Translations under genes and position numbers: made by a program
Notes under the pieces: model-generated
The model's input: the letters and a program-made list of their open reading frames with translations, nothing else
Told to the model about the DNA's origin: nothing
Databases searched by the model: none
In this document: positions 1 through 8,509 of the stretch, piece after piece
How positions within the stretch are numbered: position 1 is the first letter of the stretch
Layout of the letters: each line of letters begins with the position of its first letter
NCBI GenBank assembly: GCA_035760645.1
Contig: DASTSO010000017.1
Span: 1-48,202 of the forward strand
DNA from: DASSTY01 sp035760645
GTDB lineage: Bacteria > Gemmatimonadota > Gemmatimonadetes > Gemmatimonadales > GWC2-71-9
Length of the DNA stretch: 48,202 nt
Reading direction: 5' to 3'

Positions 1-1170
1 CCCGTCTGGAACGACGCCCCGTGGCGCGGCTTCGCGCCGCTCGCGGGCGACACGGAGGCCGACGTCTGCGTCGTCGGCCTCGGCGGGTCGGGGCTCGCGG
101 CGGTGCGCGAGCTCCTTGCGCGCGGGCAGCGGGTGGTGGGCCTCGACGCGGGCGAGGTGGGCGGCGGCGCGGCGGGGCGGAACGGCGGCTTTCTCCTCGC
201 GGGCGTGATGCGGTTTCATCACGACGCGGTCGCGGCGTACGGCCGTGTCGCCGCGCGCGCGCTCTACGCGCGCACGCTCGCCGAGGTGGAGCGCATGGCG
301 CGGGAGACGCCCGCCGCGGTGCGGCGCACGGGCTCGCTGCGGATCGCGCTCTCGGACGCCGAGCGCGCGGACTGCGCGCGGCAGCTCGAGGCGATGCGCG
401 CGGACGCGCTGCCGGTCGAGCCGTACGAGGGGCCCGAGGGCGTGGGGCTGCTCTTCCCGCACGACTGCGCGCTGCAGCCGCTGCGCCGCTGCCGCACCCT
501 CGCCGAGCGCGCGGCGGCAACGGGCGCGCGCCTCTTCGAGCACACCGCGGCGCTCGGCTTCGACGACGCGGCCGATGGCGGCGTCGTGGTGCGCACGGCC
601 TCGGGCGCGGTGCGCTGCCGGGCGGCGGTCGTGGCGGTGGACGGCGGGCTCGAGCGCCTGCTGCCCGAGCTCGCCGCGCGCGTGCGCACGGCGCGGCTCC
701 AGATGCTCGCCACGGCGCCCACCGACGAGGTGCGCGTTCCGCGGCCGGTGTACGCGCGCTGGGGCTACGAGTACTGGCAGCAGCTCGAGGACGGCCGCCT
801 CGCGCTCGGCGGCTTCCGCGACCTGGGCGGCGACGCCGAGTGGACCGCGGAGGCGACGCCGACGGCGGCGGTGCAGGCGGCGCTCGAGCGGTTCCTCCGC
901 GAGCACCTCCGCGTGCGGGCGCCGGTGACGCATCGCTGGGCCGCGTCGGTCGCCTACACGGCGGACGGGCTGCCGGTGCTCGACGAGGTGCGCCCGCGGG
1001 TCTGGGCCGCGGGCGCCTACAGCGGCACCGGCAACGTCGTCGGCGCACTCTGCGGCTCGGCGCTCGCGCGGCTCGCGTGCGGCGACGCAGACGCAGCAGA
1101 TGAAGACGCGGCGCTGCCGGCGCTCCTCGCCGGCGCGCGCGCCCACGCTCACACTCTCACACCCGGATGA
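1..1170 (+). CDS. FAD-dependent amine oxidoreductase (DAO family), 5' partial
   Basis: The frame is open from the left edge, so the true start lies outside; 389 residues are visible. Near the N-terminus a Rossmann dinucleotide-binding motif VVGLGGSGLAAV is followed after about 25 residues by AAGRNGG, which is typical of D-amino-acid-oxidase/gamma-glutamylputrescine-oxidase-like flavoproteins. The opening PVWND resembles the short lead that precedes the FAD fold in PuuB-like enzymes. Near the C-terminus GAYSGTGN matches the second FAD-contacting loop of the family. Known role of the family: FAD-dependent oxidation of an amine or amino acid, giving imine and H2O2. The substrate cannot be read from sequence. 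The stop overlaps the next start (ATGA), so it is probably co-transcribed with the lipoprotein that follows. Probably only about 10 residues are missing. Confidence 0.85.
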   Translation, partial: PVWNDAPWRGFAPLAGDTEADVCVVGLGGSGLAAVRELLARGQRVVGLDAGEVGGGAAGRNGGFLLAGVMRFHHDAVAAYGRVAARALYARTLAEVERMARETPAAVRRTGSLRIALSDAERADCARQLEAMRADALPVEPYEGPEGVGLLFPHDCALQPLRRCRTLAERAAATGARLFEHTAALGFDDAADGGVVVRTASGAVRCRAAVVAVDGGLERLLPELAARVRTARLQMLATAPTDEVRVPRPVYARWGYEYWQQLEDGRLALGGFRDLGGDAEWTAEATPTAAVQAALERFLREHLRVRAPVTHRWAASVAYTADGLPVLDEVRPRVWAAGAYSGTGNVVGALCGSALARLACGDADAADEDAALPALLAGARAHAHTLTPG

Positions 1171-1754
1171 CCGTGTCCCGTCCCCGTCCCCTCTCGCGCT
1201 CGCTCGTTCCCACGCTCCTCGTCGCCACCGGGCTCAGTCTCGCGCTCGCCTGCCACGAGCGGGCCACCGCGAAGGGCGGGCCGCTCGCCGCCGTGGTGGA
1301 GGAGGCCCGCCACGGCCGCGCCGAGCTGCCGTGCCTGCCGATCGCGCCGGCCGAACGCGCGGGGCTCGCCGTCGGCCGGCACGTGCCGGTCGAGTCGTGC
1401 CGCTGGACCGACGGCGACACCACCACGGTCACGCTGCACACCGCCGACGGCACGGTGATGTCGGTGATCCGCACCTGGGTGCCGCCCGAGATCGGCCCGA
1501 TGAGCCGCAGCTATCTCGCGGTCGCGGAGCGGGTCGAGCGCCAGTGGGGCGCGGGCCAGGGCTGCCCGCAGAACGACCAGAAGGGCGTCGCCGGCGACCG
1601 CTTCTGGACGAAGGGCGAGGCGTCGGTGCGGCTCTACGTGCAGCTCCCCGACCGCTTCGTGCTGGACTACGAGCTCGCGCCGGGCGCGTGCCGTCCCGAG
1701 CAGCAGGCGACCCGGCCGGCGCCCGCCGACTCCACGGCATCGCCGGGCCGGTGA
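1167..1754 (+). CDS. Putative lipoprotein of unknown function
   Basis: 195 residues starting at an ATG that overlaps the previous stop (ATGA). The N-terminus is basic, then hydrophobic, and ends in the lipobox-like LALAC, so export and lipidation at that Cys are likely. The mature part has three further Cys (within LPCLP, ESCRW and QGCPQ) plus one near the C-terminus, possibly forming disulfides in the periplasm. I do not recognise a family. Its stop overlaps the GTG of the DNA glycosylase (GTGA), so three unrelated functions appear translationally coupled. Confidence 0.7.
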   Translation: MTVSRPRPLSRSLVPTLLVATGLSLALACHERATAKGGPLAAVVEEARHGRAELPCLPIAPAERAGLAVGRHVPVESCRWTDGDTTTVTLHTADGTVMSVIRTWVPPEIGPMSRSYLAVAERVERQWGAGQGCPQNDQKGVAGDRFWTKGEASVRLYVQLPDRFVLDYELAPGACRPEQQATRPAPADSTASPGR

Positions 1755-2311
1755 CGCGGCCGCGGCCGACGCGCGCCGAGCTGCTCGCGGCGCAGGACCG
1801 CCCGGTCCCCGATCTCGTGGCGCCGGACCTCAAGGTGCTCTTCTGCGGGATCAACCCGGGGCTCTACACCGCGGCGGTGGGCCACCACTTCGCGGGGCCG
1901 AGCAACCGGTTCTGGAAGGTGATCCACCTCGCGGGATTCGTGGAGCAGCCGATCACCGCGTTCGAAGAGGCGGTGCTGCTGCCGCGCGGCTACGGCATCA
2001 CGAACGTCGTGCCGCGCGCCACGGCGCGGGCCGACGAGCTCGCGCCCGCGGAGTTCGTCGCCGGCGGCCGCCGCCTCGCCGCGCAGGTGCGCCGCTGGCG
2101 CCCGCGCATCCTCGCCGTGCTCGGCGTCGGCGCCTATCGCACGGCGTTCGCCCGGCCCAAGGCGGTGGTGGGCCCGCAGGACGAGCGCCTCGGCGCCACG
2201 CGGCTCTGGGTGCTGCCGAACCCGAGCGGGCTCAACGCCAACTACCAGCTGCCCGACCTCGTGCGGCTCTTCACCGAGCTGCGGCTCGCGGGAGACGCGC
2301 TCACGCCGTAG
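1751..2311 (+). CDS. mug: G/U mismatch-specific DNA glycosylase (Mug/TDG family)
   Basis: 186 residues from GTG 1751, which overlaps the preceding stop; the frame continues upstream but only as a shadow of the lipoprotein gene. The Mug active-site segment is clear: FCGINPGLYTA, with the Asn that activates water, then GPSNRFWKVIHLAGF. The C-terminal WVLPNPSGLN is the wedge/intercalation loop that penetrates the helix at the mismatch. Family role: base-excision repair of uracil or ethenocytosine opposite G, in the cytoplasm. Length agrees with E. coli Mug (about 168 residues). This repair activity is relevant in a genome this rich in C. Confident family call. Confidence 0.93.
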   Translation: MTRPRPTRAELLAAQDRPVPDLVAPDLKVLFCGINPGLYTAAVGHHFAGPSNRFWKVIHLAGFVEQPITAFEEAVLLPRGYGITNVVPRATARADELAPAEFVAGGRRLAAQVRRWRPRILAVLGVGAYRTAFARPKAVVGPQDERLGATRLWVLPNPSGLNANYQLPDLVRLFTELRLAGDALTP

Positions 2312-2316
2312 CTTCT

Positions 2317-2338
2317 CTCTCCGACCTCATCCGGAGAG
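2317..2338 (+). promoter_or_regulatory. Hairpin covering the ribosome-binding site of the CocE-type hydrolase
   Basis: CTCTCCG (2317-2323) pairs perfectly with CGGAGAG (2332-2338) around an 8-nt loop. The right arm contains the GGAGAG Shine-Dalgarno sequence a few bases before ATG 2342. In RNA this would mask the ribosome-binding site. Regulation is inference; the stem is only 7 bp. Confidence 0.4.
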
Positions 2339-2341
2339 CCG

Positions 2342-4240
2342 ATGCGATTCCTCCCCCTTGGCACGGGCGCGCTGCTCCTCGCGCTGGCGACGCCCGCCGT
2401 GTTCGTCACCCCCCTCCTCGCGCAACAGAGCTCCGCCGCCGACTCCGTCGCCTTCACGCGGCAGGAGGTGATGATTCCGATGCGCGACGGGACGCGGCTC
2501 TTCACCGTCGTCCTCGCGCCGGCGCGCCCCGGGACCGCGGCCCGGCCGCTGCCGATGCTCCTCCAGCGCACCCCGTACAGCGCGAGCAACCTGAACGACT
2601 CGCCGCGCTTCCGGCGCGCGCAGGCCGAGCTCCTGCGCGACGGCTACATCTTCGTCGCGCAGGACATCCGCGGGCGCTTCAAGAGCGAAGGCCAGTTCGT
2701 GATGAACCGCCCTCCGCTCGACAGCGCCACCGCCGCGCGCGACCCGAAGGCGACCGACGAGAGCAGCGACACGTACGACACGATCGACTGGCTCGTCCGG
2801 CACGTGCCGGACAACAACGGCCGGGTCGGCGTCCTGGGGATCAGCTACCCCGGCTGGACCGCCGCCATGGCGGGGCTGCGGCCCCATCCCGCGCTCAGGG
2901 CGATCAGCCCGCAGGCGCCGCTCGCCGACGGATGGATGGGCGACGACTTCTTCCACCAGGGCGCGTTCCGCCAGTCGTACGGCGTCGAGTACGTCTGGAG
3001 CATGGAGGCGTCGAAGGACATGAGCGCCCCGCCGAAGCCGTCGCGCTTCGACCTCTACGACTGGTACCGCTCGTTCCCCACGCTCGACTCCCTCGCCCGC
3101 GCGATCGGCGCGAGCGAGTGGCCCACCTGGCGCAACTTCGCCGAGCATCCGGCGTACGACTCGGTGTGGCAGCGCCGCGCGCTCCCGCTCTCGATCCCGC
3201 GCACCGTGGTGCCGACGCTCGTCGTCGGCGGGTGGTGGGACCAGGAGGACGCCTACGGGCCGCAGATCGTCTACCGCACGTGGGAAAAGCACGACAGCGC
3301 GGGGCTCAACTACTTCGTCGCTGGCCCCTGGTACCATGGCCAGTGGGCGGGCGACAGCGGCACGGCGCTCGGCAACCTGCGCGTGAACACGCCGACCGGC
3401 GTCGAGTACCGCGCGCTGCAGGCGCGGTGGCTCGCGCACTGGCTGCACGGCACGGGCGACGGGACGTTCGCCGAGGCGACCGTGTACGACGCGGGCCGGA
3501 GCGAGTGGCGCACCTTCGACCGCTGGCCCGCGCCGGGGGTGACGAAGCGGAGCCTCTACTTCCTCGCCGACGGCCGGCTCGGCTTCGAGCCGCCGACCGC
3601 GAATGCGCGCACCGACGCCCGCGCCTTCGACGCGTACGTCTCCGACCCCGCGCACCCGGTCCCCTACCGGCCGCGCCCCGTGGAGCTCACCTACTCCGAG
3701 GGCTCGCGCTGGCGGCGCTGGGAGACGGAGGACCAGCGCTTCGTGGACGGCCGCCCCGACGTGCGCACCTGGCAGACCGCGCCCCTCGCGGAGGACGTCA
3801 CCGTCGCCGGCGACATCACGGCGCGACTCTTCGCCTCGACCACCGGGAGCGACGCCGACTGGGTGGTGAAGCTCATCGACGTCTACCCCGACTCGGGCGC
3901 CGGGGCGACGCCGCAGATGAACGGCTACCAGCTGATGGTCGCGGGCGACGTCCTGCGCGGCCGCTACCGCGAGAGCTTCGAGCGCGCGAGCCCGATCCCG
4001 CCGAACGCGGTCGAGCCCTACACGGTGGACCTGCACCAGCAGATGTACACCTTCCGACGGGGGCACCGGATCATGGTGCAGGTGCAGAGCACCTGGTTCC
4101 CGCTCTACGACCGCAACCCCCAGACGTTCGTGCCCAACATCTTCCGGGCGAAGCCCGAGGACTTCCGCGCGCAGACCCACCGGATCTGGCGCACCGCCCG
4201 CTATCCCTCGCGCGTGGAGCTGGACGTGCTCGCGCACTGA
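2342..4240 (+). CDS. CocE/NonD family hydrolase (X-Pro dipeptidyl-peptidase S15-like), secreted
   Basis: 632 residues with an N-terminal signal peptide ending near LLAQQ (about residue 28), so periplasmic or secreted. It has the alpha/beta-hydrolase S15/CocE layout: DIRGRFKSEG at about 108, nucleophile Ser168 in GISYPGWTA, an acidic residue in VVGGWWDQED (about 300), and His in AGPWYHGQW (about 328). A C-terminal jelly-roll-like region follows (EDVTVAGDITARLF, then VNKL-type sheets, then GHRIMVQVQSTWFP). Known members hydrolyse acyl esters, amides or X-Pro peptides; the substrate here is unknown. The start is the ATG just after a strong GGAG. Transcription may be from its own promoter, 30 bp after mug. 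Length and triad are complete, so it is probably active. Confidence 0.9.
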   Translation: MRFLPLGTGALLLALATPAVFVTPLLAQQSSAADSVAFTRQEVMIPMRDGTRLFTVVLAPARPGTAARPLPMLLQRTPYSASNLNDSPRFRRAQAELLRDGYIFVAQDIRGRFKSEGQFVMNRPPLDSATAARDPKATDESSDTYDTIDWLVRHVPDNNGRVGVLGISYPGWTAAMAGLRPHPALRAISPQAPLADGWMGDDFFHQGAFRQSYGVEYVWSMEASKDMSAPPKPSRFDLYDWYRSFPTLDSLARAIGASEWPTWRNFAEHPAYDSVWQRRALPLSIPRTVVPTLVVGGWWDQEDAYGPQIVYRTWEKHDSAGLNYFVAGPWYHGQWAGDSGTALGNLRVNTPTGVEYRALQARWLAHWLHGTGDGTFAEATVYDAGRSEWRTFDRWPAPGVTKRSLYFLADGRLGFEPPTANARTDARAFDAYVSDPAHPVPYRPRPVELTYSEGSRWRRWETEDQRFVDGRPDVRTWQTAPLAEDVTVAGDITARLFASTTGSDADWVVKLIDVYPDSGAGATPQMNGYQLMVAGDVLRGRYRESFERASPIPPNAVEPYTVDLHQQMYTFRRGHRIMVQVQSTWFPLYDRNPQTFVPNIFRAKPEDFRAQTHRIWRTARYPSRVELDVLAH

Positions 4241-4398
4241 CGACCGAAGGGAAGCGTGCACAGGGGGAGGGCCCCCAGGGAGCGTTGGCCACCGCCTCCG
4301 CTCGCTGGGGCGTGGAAGCCAGGGGTCTCGTGGTCGGCGGGGAGCCGCATGCGGCGGCGCGGGTTTCTCCCGCGGCGGGCGGTGGGTAACTTGCGAAC
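4241..4398. repeat. Intergenic region with one copy of the 18-mer dispersed repeat
   Basis: This 158-bp gap holds a G-run/C-run palindrome (GGGGGAGGGCCCCC, 4262-4275) and at 4282-4299 the exact 18-mer GCGTTGGCCACCGCCTCC. The same 18-mer occurs at 6424-6441 and, inverted, at 6316-6333. No gene was found in the gap. A GC-rich palindromic stretch (about 4340-4380) precedes the next start. Confidence 0.6.
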
Positions 4399-4803
4399 GT
4401 GACCGCCGCCCGCACCGTCTTCCGCACCCTCCTGCTCGCCGCCCTGCCGCTGGCCGCCTGCCGCGGCGGCGCCGACGCGGGGCGTGCCCCCGCCCGGACC
4501 GCCGCGGCCGACACCGTGGGCGCCGACGCGCCGCCGGTGGCGCTGGGCGGCGTGACGCCCGTGGAGTACCCGCGCGCCCTCTGGCGCCGCGGCGTCGAGG
4601 GCACCGTCGTCCTCCGGCTCGTGGTGGACAGCACCGGCGCCGTCCCGGCCGACTCGGCCCGCGTGGCGGAGTCGAGCGGGTCGGCGCGACTCGATTCGGC
4701 GGCGCTCGCCGCCGCGCCGCGGCTCCGCTTCGCCCCGGCGCTGCGACAGGGCCGCCCGGTCGCAGCCGCCGTGCTGCAGCCGGTCGAGTTCCGGCGGCCG
4801 TGA
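4399..4803 (+). CDS. TonB C-terminal-domain lipoprotein
   Basis: 134 residues from GTG 4399. The signal peptide ends in LPLAAC, a lipobox, so the protein is predicted to be lipid-anchored. A short linker is followed by a TonB C-terminal-like domain: VEYPRALWRRGVEGTVVL, then VDSTGAVPADSARV, then LDSAALAAAPRLRFAPAL. In classical TonB this domain contacts the TonB box of outer-membrane receptors, while an N-terminal TM helix binds ExbB/ExbD. That TM helix and the proline-rich spacer are absent here, so energy transduction is doubtful. It may be a periplasmic partner or a degenerate energy-transducer domain. Its stop overlaps an alternative GTG of the next gene, so coupling with cystathionine synthase is possible but functionally unexplained. 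Confidence 0.8.
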   Translation: MTAARTVFRTLLLAALPLAACRGGADAGRAPARTAAADTVGADAPPVALGGVTPVEYPRALWRRGVEGTVVLRLVVDSTGAVPADSARVAESSGSARLDSAALAAAPRLRFAPALRQGRPVAAAVLQPVEFRRP

Positions 4804-4838
4804 CGCCCTCCTTTCATCCTCCTCTCCCGCAGACGCCG

Positions 4839-6251
4839 ATGACCGCACCACTCTCCGACAAGGCCGCCAATCACCTGCAGCCCTACGACTCCGTCCTCGA
4901 GACGGTGGGCTGGACGCCGCTCGTCCGGCTCGGCCGCATCGGCGCGGGGATCCGTACGCCGATCTACGGCAAGGCGGAGTACGCCAACCCCGGCGGCAGC
5001 GTGAAGGACCGCATCGGGCTCGCCATCATCGAGGACGCCGAGCGGCGCGGCGAGCTCAAGCCGGGCGGGACGGTGGTCGAGGGGACGAGCGGCAACACCG
5101 GCGTCGGCCTCGCGATCGCGGCCGCGCTCAAGGGCTATCGCTGCATCTTCACGATGCCCGACAAGATGAGCCAGGAGAAGGTGCGGCTCCTCAAGGCCTA
5201 CGGCGCCGAAGTCGTCATCACGCCGACCGCGGTGCCGGCCGATCACCCCGACAACTACGTGATGAAGGCGAAGCAGATCGTGCACGACACGCCGGGCGCG
5301 ATCCTCGCCAACCAGTTCTACAATCAGGTGAACCCCGACTGTCACTACCGCACCACGGGGCCCGAGATCTGGGAGCAGACGCGCGGGCGAGTGACGCACT
5401 ACGTCGCCTCGGCCGGCACCGGCGGCACGGTGAGCGGCGCCGGGAAGTTCCTCAAGGAGCAGAACCCGAAGATCCGCGTCATCTCGGGCGACCCGGTCGG
5501 CTCGCTCTACACCGGCTACGGCCGCACCGGCAAGCTCGGCGAAGGCCACCCCTACAAGGTCGAGGGCGTCGGCGGCGACAAGGTGCCCTCGACGGTGTGG
5601 TGGGACGTCGTCGACGAGTGGCGCCAGGTGAGCGACAAGGACGCGATGCTCATGGCGCGCCGCATCGCGCGCGAGGAGGGCATGCTCGTCGGCGGCAGCG
5701 CGGGGCTCAACGTGCACCTCGCCCTCGAGCTCGCGCGCGAGCTCGACGACCCCGAGGCGTGCGTCGTCACCATTCTCTGCGACACCGGCGAGCGCTACCT
5801 CTCGAAGCTCTTCAACGACGAGTGGATGGAGGAGAACCAGCTCCTGGAGAAGCCGACGGTGACGGTCGAGCAGCTCCTCGCCTCGCGCCGCTCGGCCGAC
5901 GCGCCGCCGCTGGTGAGCGTCGCCCCGGCCTCGGCGGTGCGCCAGGCGCTCACGCTGATGAGCACGTATCAGGTGAGCCAGCTCCCGGTGCTGGAGGACG
6001 GCCGCTGCGTCGGCTCGCTCGTCGAGAGCACGCTCATGACCAAGGCCCTCGCGCAGCCCGCGCTCCTCGACCGCCCGGTGCGCGAGGTGATGGAGCCCGC
6101 CTTCCCGGTGGTCGAGGCCACCCAGCCGGTGGAGCGCGTCGCCCAGATGCTCACCCGCGAGAGCCCGGCCACGCTCGTGCAGAAAGAGGGGCGGCTCATC
6201 GGGATCGTGAGCCGGTACGACATCCTGCAGCAGATGATCGGGACGCGGTGA
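4839..6251 (+). CDS. cbs: Cystathionine beta-synthase with C-terminal CBS domain pair
   Basis: 470 residues. A PLP-dependent fold-type II domain comes first: WTPLVRLGRI, the PLP lysine in NPGGSVKDRIG (about K56), the phosphate-binding GTSGNTGVG (about 83) and SAGTGGTVSG. Two CBS motifs follow (about 350-470; VSVAPASAVRQALTLMSTYQ and VMEPAFPVVEATQPVERVAQ), which in eukaryotic enzymes bind S-adenosylmethionine and relieve autoinhibition. Reaction: serine plus homocysteine to cystathionine (reverse transsulfuration); some bacterial members also act as cysteine synthase. ATG 4839 was chosen because homologous N-termini begin near there; a GTG at 4800 overlapping the previous stop would add 13 residues. 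No N-terminal haem-binding region is present, as usual in bacteria. Confidence 0.92.
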   Translation: MTAPLSDKAANHLQPYDSVLETVGWTPLVRLGRIGAGIRTPIYGKAEYANPGGSVKDRIGLAIIEDAERRGELKPGGTVVEGTSGNTGVGLAIAAALKGYRCIFTMPDKMSQEKVRLLKAYGAEVVITPTAVPADHPDNYVMKAKQIVHDTPGAILANQFYNQVNPDCHYRTTGPEIWEQTRGRVTHYVASAGTGGTVSGAGKFLKEQNPKIRVISGDPVGSLYTGYGRTGKLGEGHPYKVEGVGGDKVPSTVWWDVVDEWRQVSDKDAMLMARRIAREEGMLVGGSAGLNVHLALELARELDDPEACVVTILCDTGERYLSKLFNDEWMEENQLLEKPTVTVEQLLASRRSADAPPLVSVAPASAVRQALTLMSTYQVSQLPVLEDGRCVGSLVESTLMTKALAQPALLDRPVREVMEPAFPVVEATQPVERVAQMLTRESPATLVQKEGRLIGIVSRYDILQQMIGTR

Positions 6252-6283
6252 GCTTGCTGTTGGATATGTGAAGATCGCGTTGG

Positions 6284-6473
6284 GCGTCGAAGGTGGGGGT
6301 GGGGCCGCAGGGGACGGAGGCGGTGGCCAACGCCCCTCCGGGGGCACCCCCGACCAGTCCCACGACCCTCCGCGTTGTCCATTACGGTTCTCGTGCGTCG
6401 AAGGTGGGGGTGGGGCCGCAGGGGCGTTGGCCACCGCCTCCAGCCCCGGAGGGGGCACCCCCGACCAGTCCCA
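6284..6473. repeat. Two tandem copies of a G-rich palindromic repeat with inverted 18-bp core
   Basis: The 271-bp gap between cbs and ddl holds two copies of one element. Each starts with the same 30-bp block (6284-6313 and 6395-6424, beginning GCGTCGAAGGTGGGGG) and ends with the same block (GGGGGCACCCCCGACCAGTC, ending near 6362 and 6473). The outer ends are imperfect inverted repeats of each other (GGTGGGGGTG against CACCCCCGACC). Between them the 18-bp core reads one way at 6316-6333 and as its exact reverse complement at 6424-6441. The 18-mer also occurs at 4282-4299. Confidence 0.75.
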
Positions 6474-6522
6474 GGTACATCGGAATTCCGCCACACACCA
6501 ACGAACCCCAGGAGACCCCGCA

Positions 6523-7557
6523 GTGAAGGTCACCGTTCTCACCGGCGGAACCAGCAGCGAGCGCGACGTGGCGCTGGCGAGCGCGGTGCAGGTCGTCGCG
6601 GCGCTCCGGCAGGTCGGCCACGCGGTGGCGGTGGTGGACACCGCCCGCGGCTACATCCCCGAGTCGGACGAGCCGACGATGCTGGCCGGCGGGGTCGGCA
6701 CCGCCCCGCCCTCGATCGAGCACCTGCGGGAGCTCGAGCGCGGGATCCTGCTCTCGGGCCTCTCGGCAATTCCCGTGGTACGGGAGGCGGACGTCGTCTT
6801 CCTCTGCCTCCACGGCGGCCGGGGCGAGGACGGCTCGATCCAGACGCTGCTCGAGATGGTCGGGGTCCCCTACACCGGGAGCGGCCGGCTCGGGAGCGGG
6901 ATGGCGATGGACAAGGACGTCTCCAAGCGGCTCTTCCGGCAGGCGGGGGTCCCGACCGCCGATTGGGTGATGGCGCCCGCAGCGCCGGAGCTGGTCGAGG
7001 CCCAGCTTGGGTGGCCGGCGGTGGTGAAGCCCTCGAAGGAGGGCTCGACGGTGGGGCTCACCGTGGTGAAGCGGCCCGGGGACTACGCGGCCGCCCTCGC
7101 CGAGGCCGGGCGCTACGACGACGAGATCATGATCGAGCGCTTCGTGCCGGGGCGGGAGCTCACGGTGGGCATTCTCGAGGGCCGGGCGCTCGCGGTGGGG
7201 GAGATCATCCCGTCGAAGGAGATCTTCGACTACGAGTGCAAGTACACGCCGGGGATGAGCCAGGAGATCTTCCCGGCCGACCTCGCCCCCGCCCTCACCG
7301 CCGAATGCCAGCGCCTGGGCGTGCTGGCCCACGAGGCGCTCAAGTTGGGGGGGTATTCGCGCGTCGACTTTCGCTTGACAGCCGCCGGCGAATTCTTCTG
7401 TTTAGAGGTGAACACGTTGCCCGGCATGACCGCCACGAGCCTGCTCCCGCAGAGCGCGCGCGCGGTGGGCATCGAGTTTCCCGAGCTGTGCGACCGCATC
7501 TGCCGCTCGGCCCGCGCCGCCACCCACCACGGCCCGGGATCCCGGAGCGGCCGATAG
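6523..7557 (+). CDS. ddl: D-alanine--D-alanine ligase
   Basis: 344 residues from GTG 6523, preceded by AGGAGA; upstream codons run into the repeat and are not conserved. ATP-grasp architecture: VTVLTGGTSSERDVALAS at the N-terminus, VFLCLHGGRGEDGSIQ (about 90), the ATP-binding VVKPSKEGSTVGLTVV, IERFVPGRELTVGILEG, and the C-terminal EVNTLPGMTATSLLPQ with Mg and D-Ala ligands. Reaction: ATP-dependent joining of two D-Ala to form the dipeptide used by MurF for peptidoglycan. The cell-wall family is unmistakable. It sits alone, without mur/fts genes, and is followed after 97 bp by the rhomboid protease gene. Confidence 0.96.
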   Translation: MKVTVLTGGTSSERDVALASAVQVVAALRQVGHAVAVVDTARGYIPESDEPTMLAGGVGTAPPSIEHLRELERGILLSGLSAIPVVREADVVFLCLHGGRGEDGSIQTLLEMVGVPYTGSGRLGSGMAMDKDVSKRLFRQAGVPTADWVMAPAAPELVEAQLGWPAVVKPSKEGSTVGLTVVKRPGDYAAALAEAGRYDDEIMIERFVPGRELTVGILEGRALAVGEIIPSKEIFDYECKYTPGMSQEIFPADLAPALTAECQRLGVLAHEALKLGGYSRVDFRLTAAGEFFCLEVNTLPGMTATSLLPQSARAVGIEFPELCDRICRSARAATHHGPGSRSGR

Positions 7558-7654
7558 CACCGAGCGGGCGGGGAACCCCGGCAGGGGCAGCTGAGCGTTA
7601 CGTAGAGATGCAGGGCGCAGTGGCTGCGCCCGTCGCAGTGAGGGCGCCCGACCG

Positions 7655-8509
7655 ATGAACATGCTGCCAGTTCCCCGTCTGACCCCCTGGGTCGGCCGTC
7701 TCATCGCCGCCAACGCCGTCGTGCTGCTGCTGTCGCTGACGATCTTCACGCCAGCGTCGGTGGCCGGCCTCGGCGCGTTCGATCCGGCCGTCGGGCTCGC
7801 CCGGCCGTGGACCGTGCTCACCTACATGTTCGTCCACGGGGGCATCCTGCACCTGGCGGGCAACATGCTCGCGCTCTTCATGTTCGGCTCGCCGGTGGAG
7901 AGCCGGATGGGGAGCCGCCAGTTCCTCCTCTTCTACCTCTATTGCGGCCTGGGTGCCGCGCTCTTCGCCCTGGGGCTGGCCCAGCTCACGCACGTCGGCC
8001 CGTTCATCGGCGCCTCGGGCGCCGTGCTGGGCGTCGCCGTCGCCTTCGCGATGTTCTGGCCCGAGGCCGAGGTGCTGGTCTTCCCGATTCCCATCCCGCT
8101 CAAGGCCAAGACGCTGGTGGCGCTGCTCGTCGCCTTCGACTTCGTGGCCGGGCTGGTCGGCTGGGCGCCGGGTGTGGCGCACGTGGCGCACATCGGCGGC
8201 GCGATCGCGGGCTACCTCTTCTTCCGGCTCCAGAGCATCTCGCAGCGCGGCCCCGTCGTCGCCACCCCGGGCAGCGGCACCGTCGAGCGGGTCGTCATGG
8301 TCCAGACCGGCGCCCGCGACCCCGAGCCCGCCCGCGTCACCCCGGTCACCCCGATGCGCCCCCGCCGCCGCATCGACGCCGATCCGGTGGCCGCCGAGGT
8401 GGACCGGGTCCTCGACAAGATCAGCGAAAAGGGCATCGCCTCGCTCACCCCCGCCGAACGGCGCTTCCTCGACGAGGTCAGCCGGCGGAAGAAGGGCGAA
8501 GCCCATTAG
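7655..8509 (+). CDS. Rhomboid family intramembrane serine protease
   Basis: 284 residues, about six TM segments. Catalytic features: HGGILHLAGNM (about H61 and N70, oxyanion side), the nucleophile Ser121 in FIGASGAVLG, and His in VAHIGG (about 179). GMGS-type loop 1 is represented by VESRMGSRQF. After the membrane domain a hydrophilic tail carries EVDRVLDKISEKGIASLT and AERRFLDEVSRR, a short C-terminal helical module often found on rhomboids from this kind of bacterium (DUF6576-like, from memory). Family role: cleavage of TM helices within the inner membrane. The gene's TAG stop is itself the first unit of a tandem heptamer array. Confidence 0.92.
   Translation: MNMLPVPRLTPWVGRLIAANAVVLLLSLTIFTPASVAGLGAFDPAVGLARPWTVLTYMFVHGGILHLAGNMLALFMFGSPVESRMGSRQFLLFYLYCGLGAALFALGLAQLTHVGPFIGASGAVLGVAVAFAMFWPEAEVLVFPIPIPLKAKTLVALLVAFDFVAGLVGWAPGVAHVAHIGGAIAGYLFFRLQSISQRGPVVATPGSGTVERVVMVQTGARDPEPARVTPVTPMRPRRRIDADPVAAEVDRVLDKISEKGIASLTPAERRFLDEVSRRKKGEAH

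Noticed and set aside
4071..6641. An 856-residue open frame on the minus strand
   Set aside because: It is antisense to the CocE-type, TonB-domain and cbs genes, all of which have clear motifs on the plus strand; low-complexity composition.
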